A stretch of DNA of 64,000 nt. It comes from Roseburia faecis (lineage in GTDB: Bacteria; Bacillota; Clostridia; Lachnospirales; Lachnospiraceae). This document shows, piece after piece, positions 19,331 to 26,400 of the stretch. The notes under the pieces were generated by a model. The model worked only from the letters and a program-made list of their open reading frames with translations, searched no databases and was not told where the DNA came from. The translations under genes and the position numbers were made by a program. The stretch covers positions 186,001 through 250,000 of the forward strand of contig NZ_CVRR01000019.1 in NCBI RefSeq assembly GCF_001406815.1, written 5' to 3'. Numbering within the stretch: position 1 is the first letter of the stretch; every line of letters begins with the position of its first letter.

Positions 19331-19888
19331 TTATACCCTCTTCTGTTGAATAAAGACATGCATGTTTGTCTTATATTTTTTGAACTTTATCACGGAAAAT
19401 CCCAGCTCATCCAGATAAGAAAAATCCGTATCCAGCGATGCTTCCACAATAATCATGGTGTCAGGTTTCAACACACTTGATTTTGAAAGGAAACGCAGCA
19501 CATCTTCTTCAAGACCCTGCCGGTATGGCGGGTCCATAAAAATAATATCAAATGTATATTTTCCCTCCAGATTGCTGATTCCGCTGATCACATCCGTGGT
19601 AAGCAGTCTGGATTCCTTCGTAAATTTTGTGAATGCAATATTATCTTCAATGCATTTGGCCGCTTTCCGGTTATTCTCAATAAAAACCGCATACAAAGCT
19701 CCGCGGCTGATTGCTTCTAACCCGATCTGACCGCTGCCCGCAAACAGATCCAGGAAATAACATCCCGGCACATCATTCTGCAGCATATTGAATAATGTCT
19801 CTTTGATCTTGTCTGTTGTCGGGCGCGTTTCCAGCCCCTCAATTGTTTTCAGCGGCAGGCTGCGCGCTGTTCCTGCTATGATTCGCAT
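19331..19888 (-). CDS. rsmD: 16S rRNA (guanine966-N2)-methyltransferase RsmD
   Basis: Methylates G966 of 16S rRNA. The 185-residue protein begins [10 protein letters not shown], the family N-terminus, with [13 protein letters not shown], the SAM-binding [14 protein letters not shown] (about 45-58) and the catalytic DPPY (about 120). The ATG at 19888 has GGAGGA upstream and overlaps the end of the cinA C-domain gene by 13 bases; the longer in-frame reading adds non-conserved residues. Confidence 0.96.
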   Translation of the reverse strand: MRIIAGTARSLPLKTIEGLETRPTTDKIKETLFNMLQNDVPGCYFLDLFAGSGQIGLEAISRGALYAVFIENNRKAAKCIEDNIAFTKFTKESRLLTTDVISGISNLEGKYTFDIIFMDPPYRQGLEEDVLRFLSKSSVLKPDTMIIVEASLDTDFSYLDELGFSVIKFKKYKTNMHVFIQQKRV

Positions 19889-20361
19889 AAGGTTCCTCCA
19901 TATGTTTTGATGATACACCGCTCCAGAAATGCAATGGCATATGCCGCAGCCGCATGTCTTATTTCACTTCTTGTACCGGTAAAATGTTCTGTCCCGGAAA
20001 ATATCTTTCCCTGCACAAAACATCCAAAACAGACCGTTCCAACCGGAGTCTTTAAAGTTCCTCCCCCGGGTCCGGCAACCCCCGTTGTAGCCACCGCACA
20101 TCCCGCGTGTGCCTGTTTTGCAGCACCTTCCGCCATCTCCTGTGCGGTCTGTTCACTCACGACACCATAATTGGAAATGGTCTCCGGCAATACTCCCAGT
20201 ATCTTTTCTTTTGCTTCGGGAGCATAAGTGATATATCCCTCTTTAAAATAATCGGAAATTCCCGGAATATCTACCAGTGCAGACGCTACCAGTCCTCCGG
20301 TACAGCTCTCGGCTGTCGTCACCAGCAGCTGGTGTTCTGCCAGAAGTCTGTCAATTTTCAT
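19876..20361 (-). CDS. CinA C-terminal domain protein (nicotinamide-nucleotide amidohydrolase type)
   Basis: A 161-residue stand-alone CinA C-terminal domain, related to PncC, which deamidates nicotinamide mononucleotide in pyridine-nucleotide recycling. Seen: TTAESCTGGLVASALVDIPG (about 15-34) and the VATTGVAGPGGGT loop (about 93-106). The N-terminal domain of full-length CinA is not present. It overlaps pgsA by one base and rsmD by 13 bases. In Bacillus cinA also follows pgsA, so the context fits. Confidence 0.9.
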   Translation of the reverse strand: MKIDRLLAEHQLLVTTAESCTGGLVASALVDIPGISDYFKEGYITYAPEAKEKILGVLPETISNYGVVSEQTAQEMAEGAAKQAHAGCAVATTGVAGPGGGTLKTPVGTVCFGCFVQGKIFSGTEHFTGTRSEIRHAAAAYAIAFLERCIIKTYGGTLCES

Positions 20362-20903
20362 TAGTTCTGATCCTTTAATACTTCTTTGTTTTTTGCGATA
20401 TAATCAATCAGAGATACGACGGTAAGTACCAGGGAAATATAAATAAATACCGTTCCGAGTACTGTAAATACCGTATTTTGAATATTCAGTACCAGAAGAA
20501 TCACGGTGACCATCTGGGATGCGGTTTTAAACTTGCCCCAGTAGCTTGCAGCGATCACTACACCATTGTCTGCAGCAATCAGACGGAATCCACTGATAAT
20601 AAACTCGCGGGAAATAATCACAATAACAATCCATGCCGGAATTCTGTCAAGTGCAATCAAACAGATCAGTGCAGAGCAGACCAGAAGCTTGTCTGCCAGC
20701 GGGTCCATAAACTTTCCGAAATTTGTTACAAGATTGTACTTTCTTGCAATTTTTCCATCCAGAAAATCCGTCAGGCTTGCGACAATAAAAATAACAAGCG
20801 CAATGTAATTTCCGTATCCTTCAAAGTATGGAGCTAACAGGAAAAATACAAAAAACGGAATAAGAATCACACGGAAAGTTGTTAATTTATTTGGTAAATT
20901 CAT
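20361..20903 (-). CDS. pgsA: CDP-diacylglycerol-glycerol-3-phosphate 3-phosphatidyltransferase
   Basis: Membrane enzyme making phosphatidylglycerol phosphate. The 180-residue protein has several hydrophobic helices and the CDP-alcohol phosphotransferase signature DFLDGKIARKYNLVTNFGKF followed by MDPLADKLL (about 46-75), whose aspartates bind the metal. It lies 11 bases after rimO, the order rimO-pgsA-cinA being common in Firmicutes. Confidence 0.97.
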   Translation of the reverse strand: MNLPNKLTTFRVILIPFFVFFLLAPYFEGYGNYIALVIFIVASLTDFLDGKIARKYNLVTNFGKFMDPLADKLLVCSALICLIALDRIPAWIVIVIISREFIISGFRLIAADNGVVIAASYWGKFKTASQMVTVILLVLNIQNTVFTVLGTVFIYISLVLTVVSLIDYIAKNKEVLKDQN

Positions 20904-20914
20904 AATTGTTCCTC

Positions 20915-22243
20915 CTATTTTACGATCGTAGCGATCAGGTCATATTCATACGCACCGGTAACTTCCACCTTTACAATATCTCCGGTTAAAAGTTCTTCGT
21001 CCGTATTGATAAAAATATATCCGTCTACATTTGGCGCATCCCGGTAGGTTCTGCCGACGTAGGTATTATTTTCATCCGCAACCTGTCCTTCAATAAACGC
21101 ATACAAAACCGTACCTTTCATGGCTTCATTCTTGTCAAAAATCACTTCTTCCTGAAGTTCCATGACGTCTGCCTGCCATTCCTCTTTTTGTTCCTGCGGC
21201 ACCTGATCCGGCATTTCCGCTGCCGGTGTTCCTTCCTCCGCGGAATAAGTAAACGCTCCGAGACGATCAAATTCCATATCATTGACAAACTGCATCAGTT
21301 CTTCGTGCTGCTCTTTTGTCTCCCCCGGGAATCCGCAGATCAAAGAGGTTCGCAAAGTGATATCCGGGACACGTTTTCTCAAATAATGGATTCTCTCGAT
21401 CAGTTCTTTTTTATTTGTTTTTCTTCCCATGCGCTGCAAAATTGTATCGTTGCAGTGCTGGATCGGCATGTCCAGATAGTGACAGACCTTTTTATCCTTA
21501 ATCATGGAATTGATCAGTTCCTCATAGATTTCCTCCGGATAACAGTACATAATACGAATCCAGAACAGACCGGAAATCCCGTTCAGGCGGTCTAACAATT
21601 CATGCAGGCATTTTTTCCCATACAGATCCACACCGTAAAGCGTTGTCTCCTGCGCAACAAGGATCAGTTCCTTTACGCCTCCTGCAACCAGTTCTTCTGC
21701 TGACGTAACCAGCTCGTCCATCGGAACACTGCGGTAACGTCCGCGCACAGACGGGATCACACAGTAGGTGCAGTTTTTGTTGCATCCCTCTGCAATTTTC
21801 AGATATGCATAATGTCCGCCTGTCGTAACCGTCCGTTTGGTCGACAGCTGCGGCAGTCCGCTGAGCGTATGAAAATTTTTATAAAATTTATGCTGCAGGG
21901 TCTCCTCGAGTGCCTCTACAATGGAATCATAGGAATTGGTTCCTAAAATAGCATCTACTTCCGGTATTTCTTTTTTCACTTCATCCTGATAACGCTGTGT
22001 CAGGCAGCCGGTGACAATGAGTGATTTACAGCAGCCTGTTTTTTTCTGCTCTGCCATTTCCAGAATGGTGTTAATGCTTTCTTCTTTTGCATCGCCGATA
22101 AAACAGCAGCTGTTGACAATAATGATATCCGCTTCCGTTTCATCATCCGTCAGTTCAATTCCATGACTGGTAAGCATACCGATCATGTACTCGGAATCTA
22201 CCAGATTTTTGTCACATCCGAGTGAAACAAATAATAATTTCAT
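20915..22243 (-). CDS. rimO: Ribosomal protein S12 methylthiotransferase RimO
   Basis: A radical SAM enzyme that methylthiolates an aspartate of ribosomal protein S12. The 442-residue protein has the N-terminal MTTase cysteines (SLGCDKN, VNSCCFI, VTGCLTQRY), the radical SAM motif AEGCNKNCTYCVIPSVRGRYRS (split here as GCNKNCTYC and RGRYRS) and a C-terminal TRAM domain. The ATG at 22243 follows GAGAGGTT; an upstream GTG would place this site inside the gene. It begins just after a terminator-like hairpin downstream of rpoZ. Confidence 0.96.
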   Translation of the reverse strand: MKLLFVSLGCDKNLVDSEYMIGMLTSHGIELTDDETEADIIIVNSCCFIGDAKEESINTILEMAEQKKTGCCKSLIVTGCLTQRYQDEVKKEIPEVDAILGTNSYDSIVEALEETLQHKFYKNFHTLSGLPQLSTKRTVTTGGHYAYLKIAEGCNKNCTYCVIPSVRGRYRSVPMDELVTSAEELVAGGVKELILVAQETTLYGVDLYGKKCLHELLDRLNGISGLFWIRIMYCYPEEIYEELINSMIKDKKVCHYLDMPIQHCNDTILQRMGRKTNKKELIERIHYLRKRVPDITLRTSLICGFPGETKEQHEELMQFVNDMEFDRLGAFTYSAEEGTPAAEMPDQVPQEQKEEWQADVMELQEEVIFDKNEAMKGTVLYAFIEGQVADENNTYVGRTYRDAPNVDGYIFINTDEELLTGDIVKVEVTGAYEYDLIATIVK

Positions 22244-22259
22244 ATAACCTCTCACTTGA

Positions 22260-22289
22260 AAAAGGGAATGACAGTTGTCACTCCCTTTT
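22260..22289 (-). terminator. Terminator between rpoZ and rimO
   Basis: A 14-bp stem with one mismatch (22260-22273 with 22276-22289, the inner pairs probably open as a loop) is followed on the minus strand by a run of five T. It lies 8 bases after the rpoZ stop and 16 bases before the rimO start, so rimO must rely on read-through or an unrecognised promoter. Confidence 0.78.
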
Positions 22290-22297
22290 GGTATTTC

Positions 22298-22540
22298 TTA
22301 GTTTTCGTCCTCTCCAGGTACAATCTTTACTTCTCCGCGGTATAACTCTTCCACGGCAATGGAAAGTGGCTTGTTGCAGACCGGATCATCAATCAGTGGT
22401 TTTGCTCCGGCAATGATCTGTCTTGCACGCTTTGCTGTGGCAAGAACAATGGAGTAACGGCTGTTTACCACCGGTTCTTCACCGATTTCGCCCTCGTCAT
22501 TTACAACTTTCATTAATTCAACATAAGATGGATGTATCAT
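22298..22540 (-). CDS. rpoZ: DNA-directed RNA polymerase omega subunit
   Basis: The small omega subunit aids assembly of RNA polymerase. The 80-residue protein has the conserved NSRYSIVLATAKRARQI segment (about 26-42) and KPLSIAVEEL. Two in-frame ATGs lie two codons apart; the second (22540) is preferred since AAGGAG is 7 bases before it and only about 1 base before the first. It follows gmk, as in most bacteria. Confidence 0.94.
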   Translation of the reverse strand: MIHPSYVELMKVVNDEGEIGEEPVVNSRYSIVLATAKRARQIIAGAKPLIDDPVCNKPLSIAVEELYRGEVKIVPGEDEN

Positions 22541-22542
22541 AT

Positions 22543-23205
22543 TCATTCTCCTTTCGAAAAGCTTTTGAGATTTTCTCTCATTTGATTAATAAAATCTATA
22601 TTAGCAGATACCCGATACTCCTGATCCCTTCCGGTATTTTGTGACTGCTCATCACAGATCAGCTGATCAATCAAAGCCGATGCGTGATCCACCGTATCGT
22701 TTACCACTAAATAATCATAATTTTCAATTCCTTCGGATTCCTCACATGCACGTGCAAGCCGTGCCGCAATGACCTCCGGAGTCTCTGTACCGCGTCCGAC
22801 CAGACGGTCACGCAGTGTCCCGGCATCCGGTGCCGTAACAAACATCAGGACAGCATCTTTTATTTTTTCTTTTACTTTTAATGCTCCCTGTATCTCAATC
22901 TCTAAAATTACATTCTTTCCGAGATTTAAATTTTCCTCCACATAAGAACGAGGAGTTCCATAAGAGTGGCTGACATATTTTGCATATTCCAGAAACTCAT
23001 CCTTCTGAATCATGGAATCAAACGTTTCGTCCGTCACAAAAAAATAATCCACACCATCTTTTTCTCCCGGTCTCGGATCTCTGGTAGTTGCGGAAACCGA
23101 CAGTGCATACCTGTCCGGATGTGCTGCCAGCAGTGCTTTCATCAGAGTTCCTTTGCCCGCTCCGGAAAATCCGGAAATAACAACTAACTTTCCTTTCTGT
23201 TCCAT
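22543..23205 (-). CDS. gmk: Guanylate kinase
   Basis: Phosphorylates GMP to GDP. The 220-residue protein has the P-loop SGFSGAGKGTLMK (about 11-23), the GMP-binding SATTRDPRPGEKDGVDYFFV (about 38-57) and VILEIEIQGA (about 97-106). It carries about 15 more residues at the C-terminus than the E. coli enzyme. It sits between yicC and rpoZ; the remA gene that often lies between yicC and gmk in Firmicutes is absent. Confidence 0.98.
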   Translation of the reverse strand: MEQKGKLVVISGFSGAGKGTLMKALLAAHPDRYALSVSATTRDPRPGEKDGVDYFFVTDETFDSMIQKDEFLEYAKYVSHSYGTPRSYVEENLNLGKNVILEIEIQGALKVKEKIKDAVLMFVTAPDAGTLRDRLVGRGTETPEVIAARLARACEESEGIENYDYLVVNDTVDHASALIDQLICDEQSQNTGRDQEYRVSANIDFINQMRENLKSFSKGE

Positions 23206-23217
23206 AACGCGCTTCCT

Positions 23218-24096
23218 TTATTCTATATTTTGGATCTGTTCGCGGATCTTTTCGATTCCGGTCTTCAGATTAATTCCCACATCTGAAATTTCAATATTAT
23301 TTGCCTTTGAGAGAATCGTATTTGCTTCACGGTTCATCTCCTGTGCAATAAAATCGAGTTTGCGTCCTACCGGACCGCCCTCTGAAAGTGTCTCCTTCAT
23401 CGAGGTAATATGGCTGCGCAGACGCACGGTTTCTTCATCCACACACACCTTGTCTGCATAGATCGTAACCTCTGTCGCAATTCTTCCCTCATCGATCTGG
23501 GTGTCTCCCAAAAGTTCCTGGATCTTTTCCGTCAGATGGCTGCGGTATTCCTGCATAATCTGCGGAGAACGCTCCTCAATGAAATCCACTCCGGCAAGCA
23601 GGTCATCTAACTTCTCACAGAGATCCTTCTTTAAGTTCTCGCCTTCCCGGATACGGGTCTCAACGAATTGTTCACATGCTCCGCAGATTGCCTTCTGCAA
23701 TCCATTCCAGAGCTCTTCTTCGTCCATTTCCTGTTCTTCCATAACAAAGACATCCGGATAACGGGACAGTGTGCTTACCCGCACATCATTTTCCAGATGG
23801 AATGTTTCTGCCATGGCATTCAGATATTTTAAATACTCACCGGCAAGTCCCTCATTATACTTAAGTGCATAATTATCCTCCGTATAGTCCTCATAGGAAA
23901 TATACAGATCCACTTTGCCTCGTTCCATATATTTTTTTAACAGACTGCGGATCGCACTCTCAAAAAAATTTAACTTTTTCGGCATCTTCATGTTTACATC
24001 AAGATACCGGTGATTTACGGATTTCAGTTCCACGGTAAATTTGCGTTTTTCATCTGCAATCTCACAGCGCCCAAATCCGGTCATGCTTTTAATCAT
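23218..24096 (-). CDS. yicC: YicC/YloC family endoribonuclease
   Basis: A 292-residue member of the YicC family, reported as an endoribonuclease in E. coli. It begins MIKSMTGFGR, the family hallmark, and ends with the conserved GRKLDFIAQEMNREANTILSK block (split here: GRKLDFIAQEMNRE and ANTILSK), residues about 251-271. The ATG at 24096 has GGGAGAAAG upstream; the longer in-frame reading adds five residues. It heads the yicC-gmk-rpoZ operon behind a strong promoter with a palindrome at the start site. Confidence 0.94.
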   Translation of the reverse strand: MIKSMTGFGRCEIADEKRKFTVELKSVNHRYLDVNMKMPKKLNFFESAIRSLLKKYMERGKVDLYISYEDYTEDNYALKYNEGLAGEYLKYLNAMAETFHLENDVRVSTLSRYPDVFVMEEQEMDEEELWNGLQKAICGACEQFVETRIREGENLKKDLCEKLDDLLAGVDFIEERSPQIMQEYRSHLTEKIQELLGDTQIDEGRIATEVTIYADKVCVDEETVRLRSHITSMKETLSEGGPVGRKLDFIAQEMNREANTILSKANNIEISDVGINLKTGIEKIREQIQNIE

Positions 24097-24123
24097 TTTA
24101 CTTTCTCCCAAATATCATGCACA

Positions 24124-24139
24124 TATCTATGCATAGATA
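24124..24139. repeat. Perfect 16-bp palindrome at the yicC transcription start
   Basis: TATCTATGCATAGATA is a perfect inverted repeat positioned 5 bases downstream of the yicC -10 box, so it should cover the transcription start. This is the place where a dimeric repressor would bind; no cognate regulator is identified. Confidence 0.7.
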
Positions 24140-24144
24140 AATGT

Positions 24145-24173
24145 ATTATAATGCTTCTTTGCCGTTTCGTCAA
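24145..24173 (-). promoter_or_regulatory. Sigma-A promoter of the yicC-gmk-rpoZ operon
   Basis: Minus-strand TTGACG, a 17-base spacer and TATAAT. The leader to the yicC ATG is about 40 bases. The promoter is back to back with that of rqcH. Confidence 0.9.
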
Positions 24174-24219
24174 ATGTTCTTGCAAAAAATGTATACAAAA
24201 GATATCCACTTTCTGCATA

Positions 24220-24248
24220 TAGACAAAAGACGTGGAAATTACTATAAT
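24220..24248 (+). promoter_or_regulatory. Sigma-A promoter of rqcH
   Basis: TAGACA, 17 bases, TATAAT on the plus strand, about 47 bases upstream of the rqcH start codon. Confidence 0.82.
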
Positions 24249-24295
24249 GATTCATGAGTTTGAAAAACACTATAATCATGAACAGGAGAATTTCC

Positions 24296-26050
24296 ATGGC
24301 TTTTGACGGAATCGTAATCGCAGGTTTAGTCCATGAACTGAACCAGACGATTTTAAATACAAAAATCAGTAAAATTGCGCAGCCCGAAAATGACGAGCTG
24401 CTTTTGACATGCAAAGGAAGCAGCGGACAGTTCCGTGTATCCATTTCAGCAAACGCTTCCCTTCCTTTTTTATATCTGACGGACACCAACAAGACAAGTC
24501 CCCTGCAGGCGCCTACATTTTGTATGGTTTTACGCAAACATATCGCAAACGGGCGGATCATAAGCATTACCCAGCCCCATATGGAGCGCATCATCCATCT
24601 GAAGATTGAACACCTGAATGAAATGGGGGATATCTGTCATAAGACCCTTGTCATTGAACTGATGGGAAAACATTCCAATATTATCTTTTGCGATGAGGAC
24701 GGCACCATGATCGACAGCATCAAGCATGTCTCTTCCGCCGTAAGTTCCCTGCGCGAAGTACTTCCGGGCCGCCCGTATTTTATTCCTGCCACACAGGAGG
24801 ACAAATTCAATGCCATGACTATGGATGCCACACAGATCTGCGATGCCATTAAGGCAAAACCGATGTCCATCTGCAAAGCGATCTATACAACATTTACCGG
24901 TGTCAGTCCGCTTGTTGCATCCGAACTGGCATACCGGGCCGGGATGGATGCAGATCAGTCTCTTTTGGCCTGTACCGATGATGAAATCCACCATCTTGCA
25001 AACCACATTGCATGGTTTTTTGATGAAATCCGCCACAACGAATTTCATCCGGTGATTGTAAGAAAAGACAAACGGCCGATCGAATTTTCTGCAATTGAAC
25101 TGACCATGTATCAGGATTATGAGATGGAACATATGGAAAGCATCTCGCAGATGCTCGAAGTTTTCTATGCAGAGCGCAATATTTACAACCGTATCCACCA
25201 GAAATCCGCAGACCTGCGAAAAATCGTCACAACTGCGTTAGAGCGCAACCAGAAAAAATACCAGTTACAGCAAAAACAGCAGAAAGATGCCGAAAAACGG
25301 GAAAAATATAAACTATACGGAGAACTGATCAATGTATACGGTTACAATCTGCAGGACCAGGCAAAAGAACTGGTCTGTGAAAATTTTTATGACAACAATA
25401 AAGAAATCCGTATCCCGTTAGATCCGCAAAAGACCGCACGTGAAAATTCCCAAAAATACTTTGATAAATACGGAAAACTGAAACGGACTTCCGAAGCTCT
25501 TGAAGTCCAGCTTGCGGAAACCAAAGCGCAGATTGACCATCTGGAGTCCATCCAGAATTCTTTGAACATTGCACTCTCCGCCGATGATCTGGTGCAGATC
25601 AAAGAGGAATTGATGGAATACGGTTTTATCAAAAAACACAAACACGGCAAAAAACAGAAAATCAAAAGCAAACCTTTCCATTATATTTCATCCGATGGCT
25701 ATGACATGTACGTCGGCAAAAATAACTATCAGAATGATGAACTGACCTTTAAATTTGCAACCGGAAACGACTGGTGGTTTCACGCCAAAAAAATGCCGGG
25801 TTCCCATGTAATTGTAAAAAACAAAGGGGGAGAAATGCCGGACCGCGTATTTGAAGAGGCCGGAAAACTTGCCGGTTACTATTCCAGCGGACGTGACAGT
25901 GACAAACTTGAAATTGATTATCTTCAGAAAAAAAATGTAAAAAAACCGGCCGGAAGTGCACCCGGATTTGTCGTATACTATACGAACTACTCTCTCACGA
26001 TTCATCCGGACATCAGCGGCCTGACACTGGTGGAATCATCCAATACATAA
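24296..26050 (+). CDS. rqcH: NFACT protein RqcH (Rqc2 homologue)
   Basis: RqcH binds stalled 50S subunits carrying peptidyl-tRNA and recruits alanyl-tRNA to add degradation-marking alanine tails. The 584-residue protein has NFACT-N (MAFDGIVIAGLVHEL onward), a coiled-coil middle (about 290-440) and the C-terminal NFACT-R domain (about 455-560; WWFHAKKMPGSHVI). At the position of the tRNA-selecting Asp97-Arg98 pair of Bacillus RqcH it has Glu97-Arg98. The ATG at 24296 follows AGGAG; an earlier in-frame ATG adds 14 unrelated residues. It is a plus-strand gene with its own promoter, followed by a spore-protein gene. Confidence 0.93.
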   Translation: MAFDGIVIAGLVHELNQTILNTKISKIAQPENDELLLTCKGSSGQFRVSISANASLPFLYLTDTNKTSPLQAPTFCMVLRKHIANGRIISITQPHMERIIHLKIEHLNEMGDICHKTLVIELMGKHSNIIFCDEDGTMIDSIKHVSSAVSSLREVLPGRPYFIPATQEDKFNAMTMDATQICDAIKAKPMSICKAIYTTFTGVSPLVASELAYRAGMDADQSLLACTDDEIHHLANHIAWFFDEIRHNEFHPVIVRKDKRPIEFSAIELTMYQDYEMEHMESISQMLEVFYAERNIYNRIHQKSADLRKIVTTALERNQKKYQLQQKQQKDAEKREKYKLYGELINVYGYNLQDQAKELVCENFYDNNKEIRIPLDPQKTARENSQKYFDKYGKLKRTSEALEVQLAETKAQIDHLESIQNSLNIALSADDLVQIKEELMEYGFIKKHKHGKKQKIKSKPFHYISSDGYDMYVGKNNYQNDELTFKFATGNDWWFHAKKMPGSHVIVKNKGGEMPDRVFEEAGKLAGYYSSGRDSDKLEIDYLQKKNVKKPAGSAPGFVVYYTNYSLTIHPDISGLTLVESSNT

Positions 26051-26057
26051 GTTTCCA

Positions 26058-26087
26058 GCATAGGCTTTCTGCTTAGCGCATATACTA
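26058..26087 (+). promoter_or_regulatory. Possible forespore (sigma-G/F type) promoter of the SASP gene
   Basis: GCATA at 26058-26062 followed after 16 bases by CATATACTA resembles a forespore sigma-G -35/-10 pair, although the -10 is not an exact match. It lies about 42 bases before a spore-protein gene, which makes forespore control plausible. Confidence 0.4.
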
Positions 26088-26129
26088 GAATCGTACCACA
26101 AAGTACAACCGCAAAGGAGGAAGAAAAGC

Positions 26130-26327
26130 ATGGCAAACAGAAGTACAAAAAAATCATTGGAACGTTTTAAGTATGAAGTTGCAGATGAGCTTGGAGTCCC
26201 ACTTAGCAACGGATACAACGGTGATCTTACCGCAAAACAGAATGGATCTGTCGGCGGTTATATGGTCAAAAAAATGATCGAAGCACAGGAAAGACAGATG
26301 GCTGGCAAAGGAGAAAACATCCAGTAA
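26130..26327 (+). CDS. Alpha/beta-type small acid-soluble spore protein
   Basis: SASPs coat and protect DNA in dormant spores and are degraded at germination. The 65-residue protein has both family signatures: KYEVADELGVPL (about 14-25), with the GPR protease cleavage region around E-V-A, and the C-terminal GDLTAKQNGSVGGYMVKKMI (about 31-50). AAAGGAGG precedes the ATG. It shows that the organism, or its close ancestor, forms endospores. It ends upstream of a two-way terminator. Confidence 0.96.
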   Translation: MANRSTKKSLERFKYEVADELGVPLSNGYNGDLTAKQNGSVGGYMVKKMIEAQERQMAGKGENIQ

Positions 26328-26355
26328 CCCACTTGTCCCAATGTACAAAAGAAAA

Positions 26356-26384
26356 AAGCAGGTCTCTGTCACGGAGACCTGCTT
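26356..26384. terminator. Bidirectional terminator between the SASP gene and recG
   Basis: An 11-bp perfect stem (26356-26366 with 26374-26384) and a 7-base loop, flanked by an A-rich tract on the left and a T-rich tract on the right, serves the plus-strand SASP gene and the minus-strand recG. Confidence 0.9.
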
Positions 26385-26400
26385 ATTCTTTTGCTGGAAT

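Noticed and set aside
24530-25198. Minus-strand frame of about 222 codons opposite rqcH
   Set aside because: Shadow of the conserved rqcH coding sequence with no start signal.
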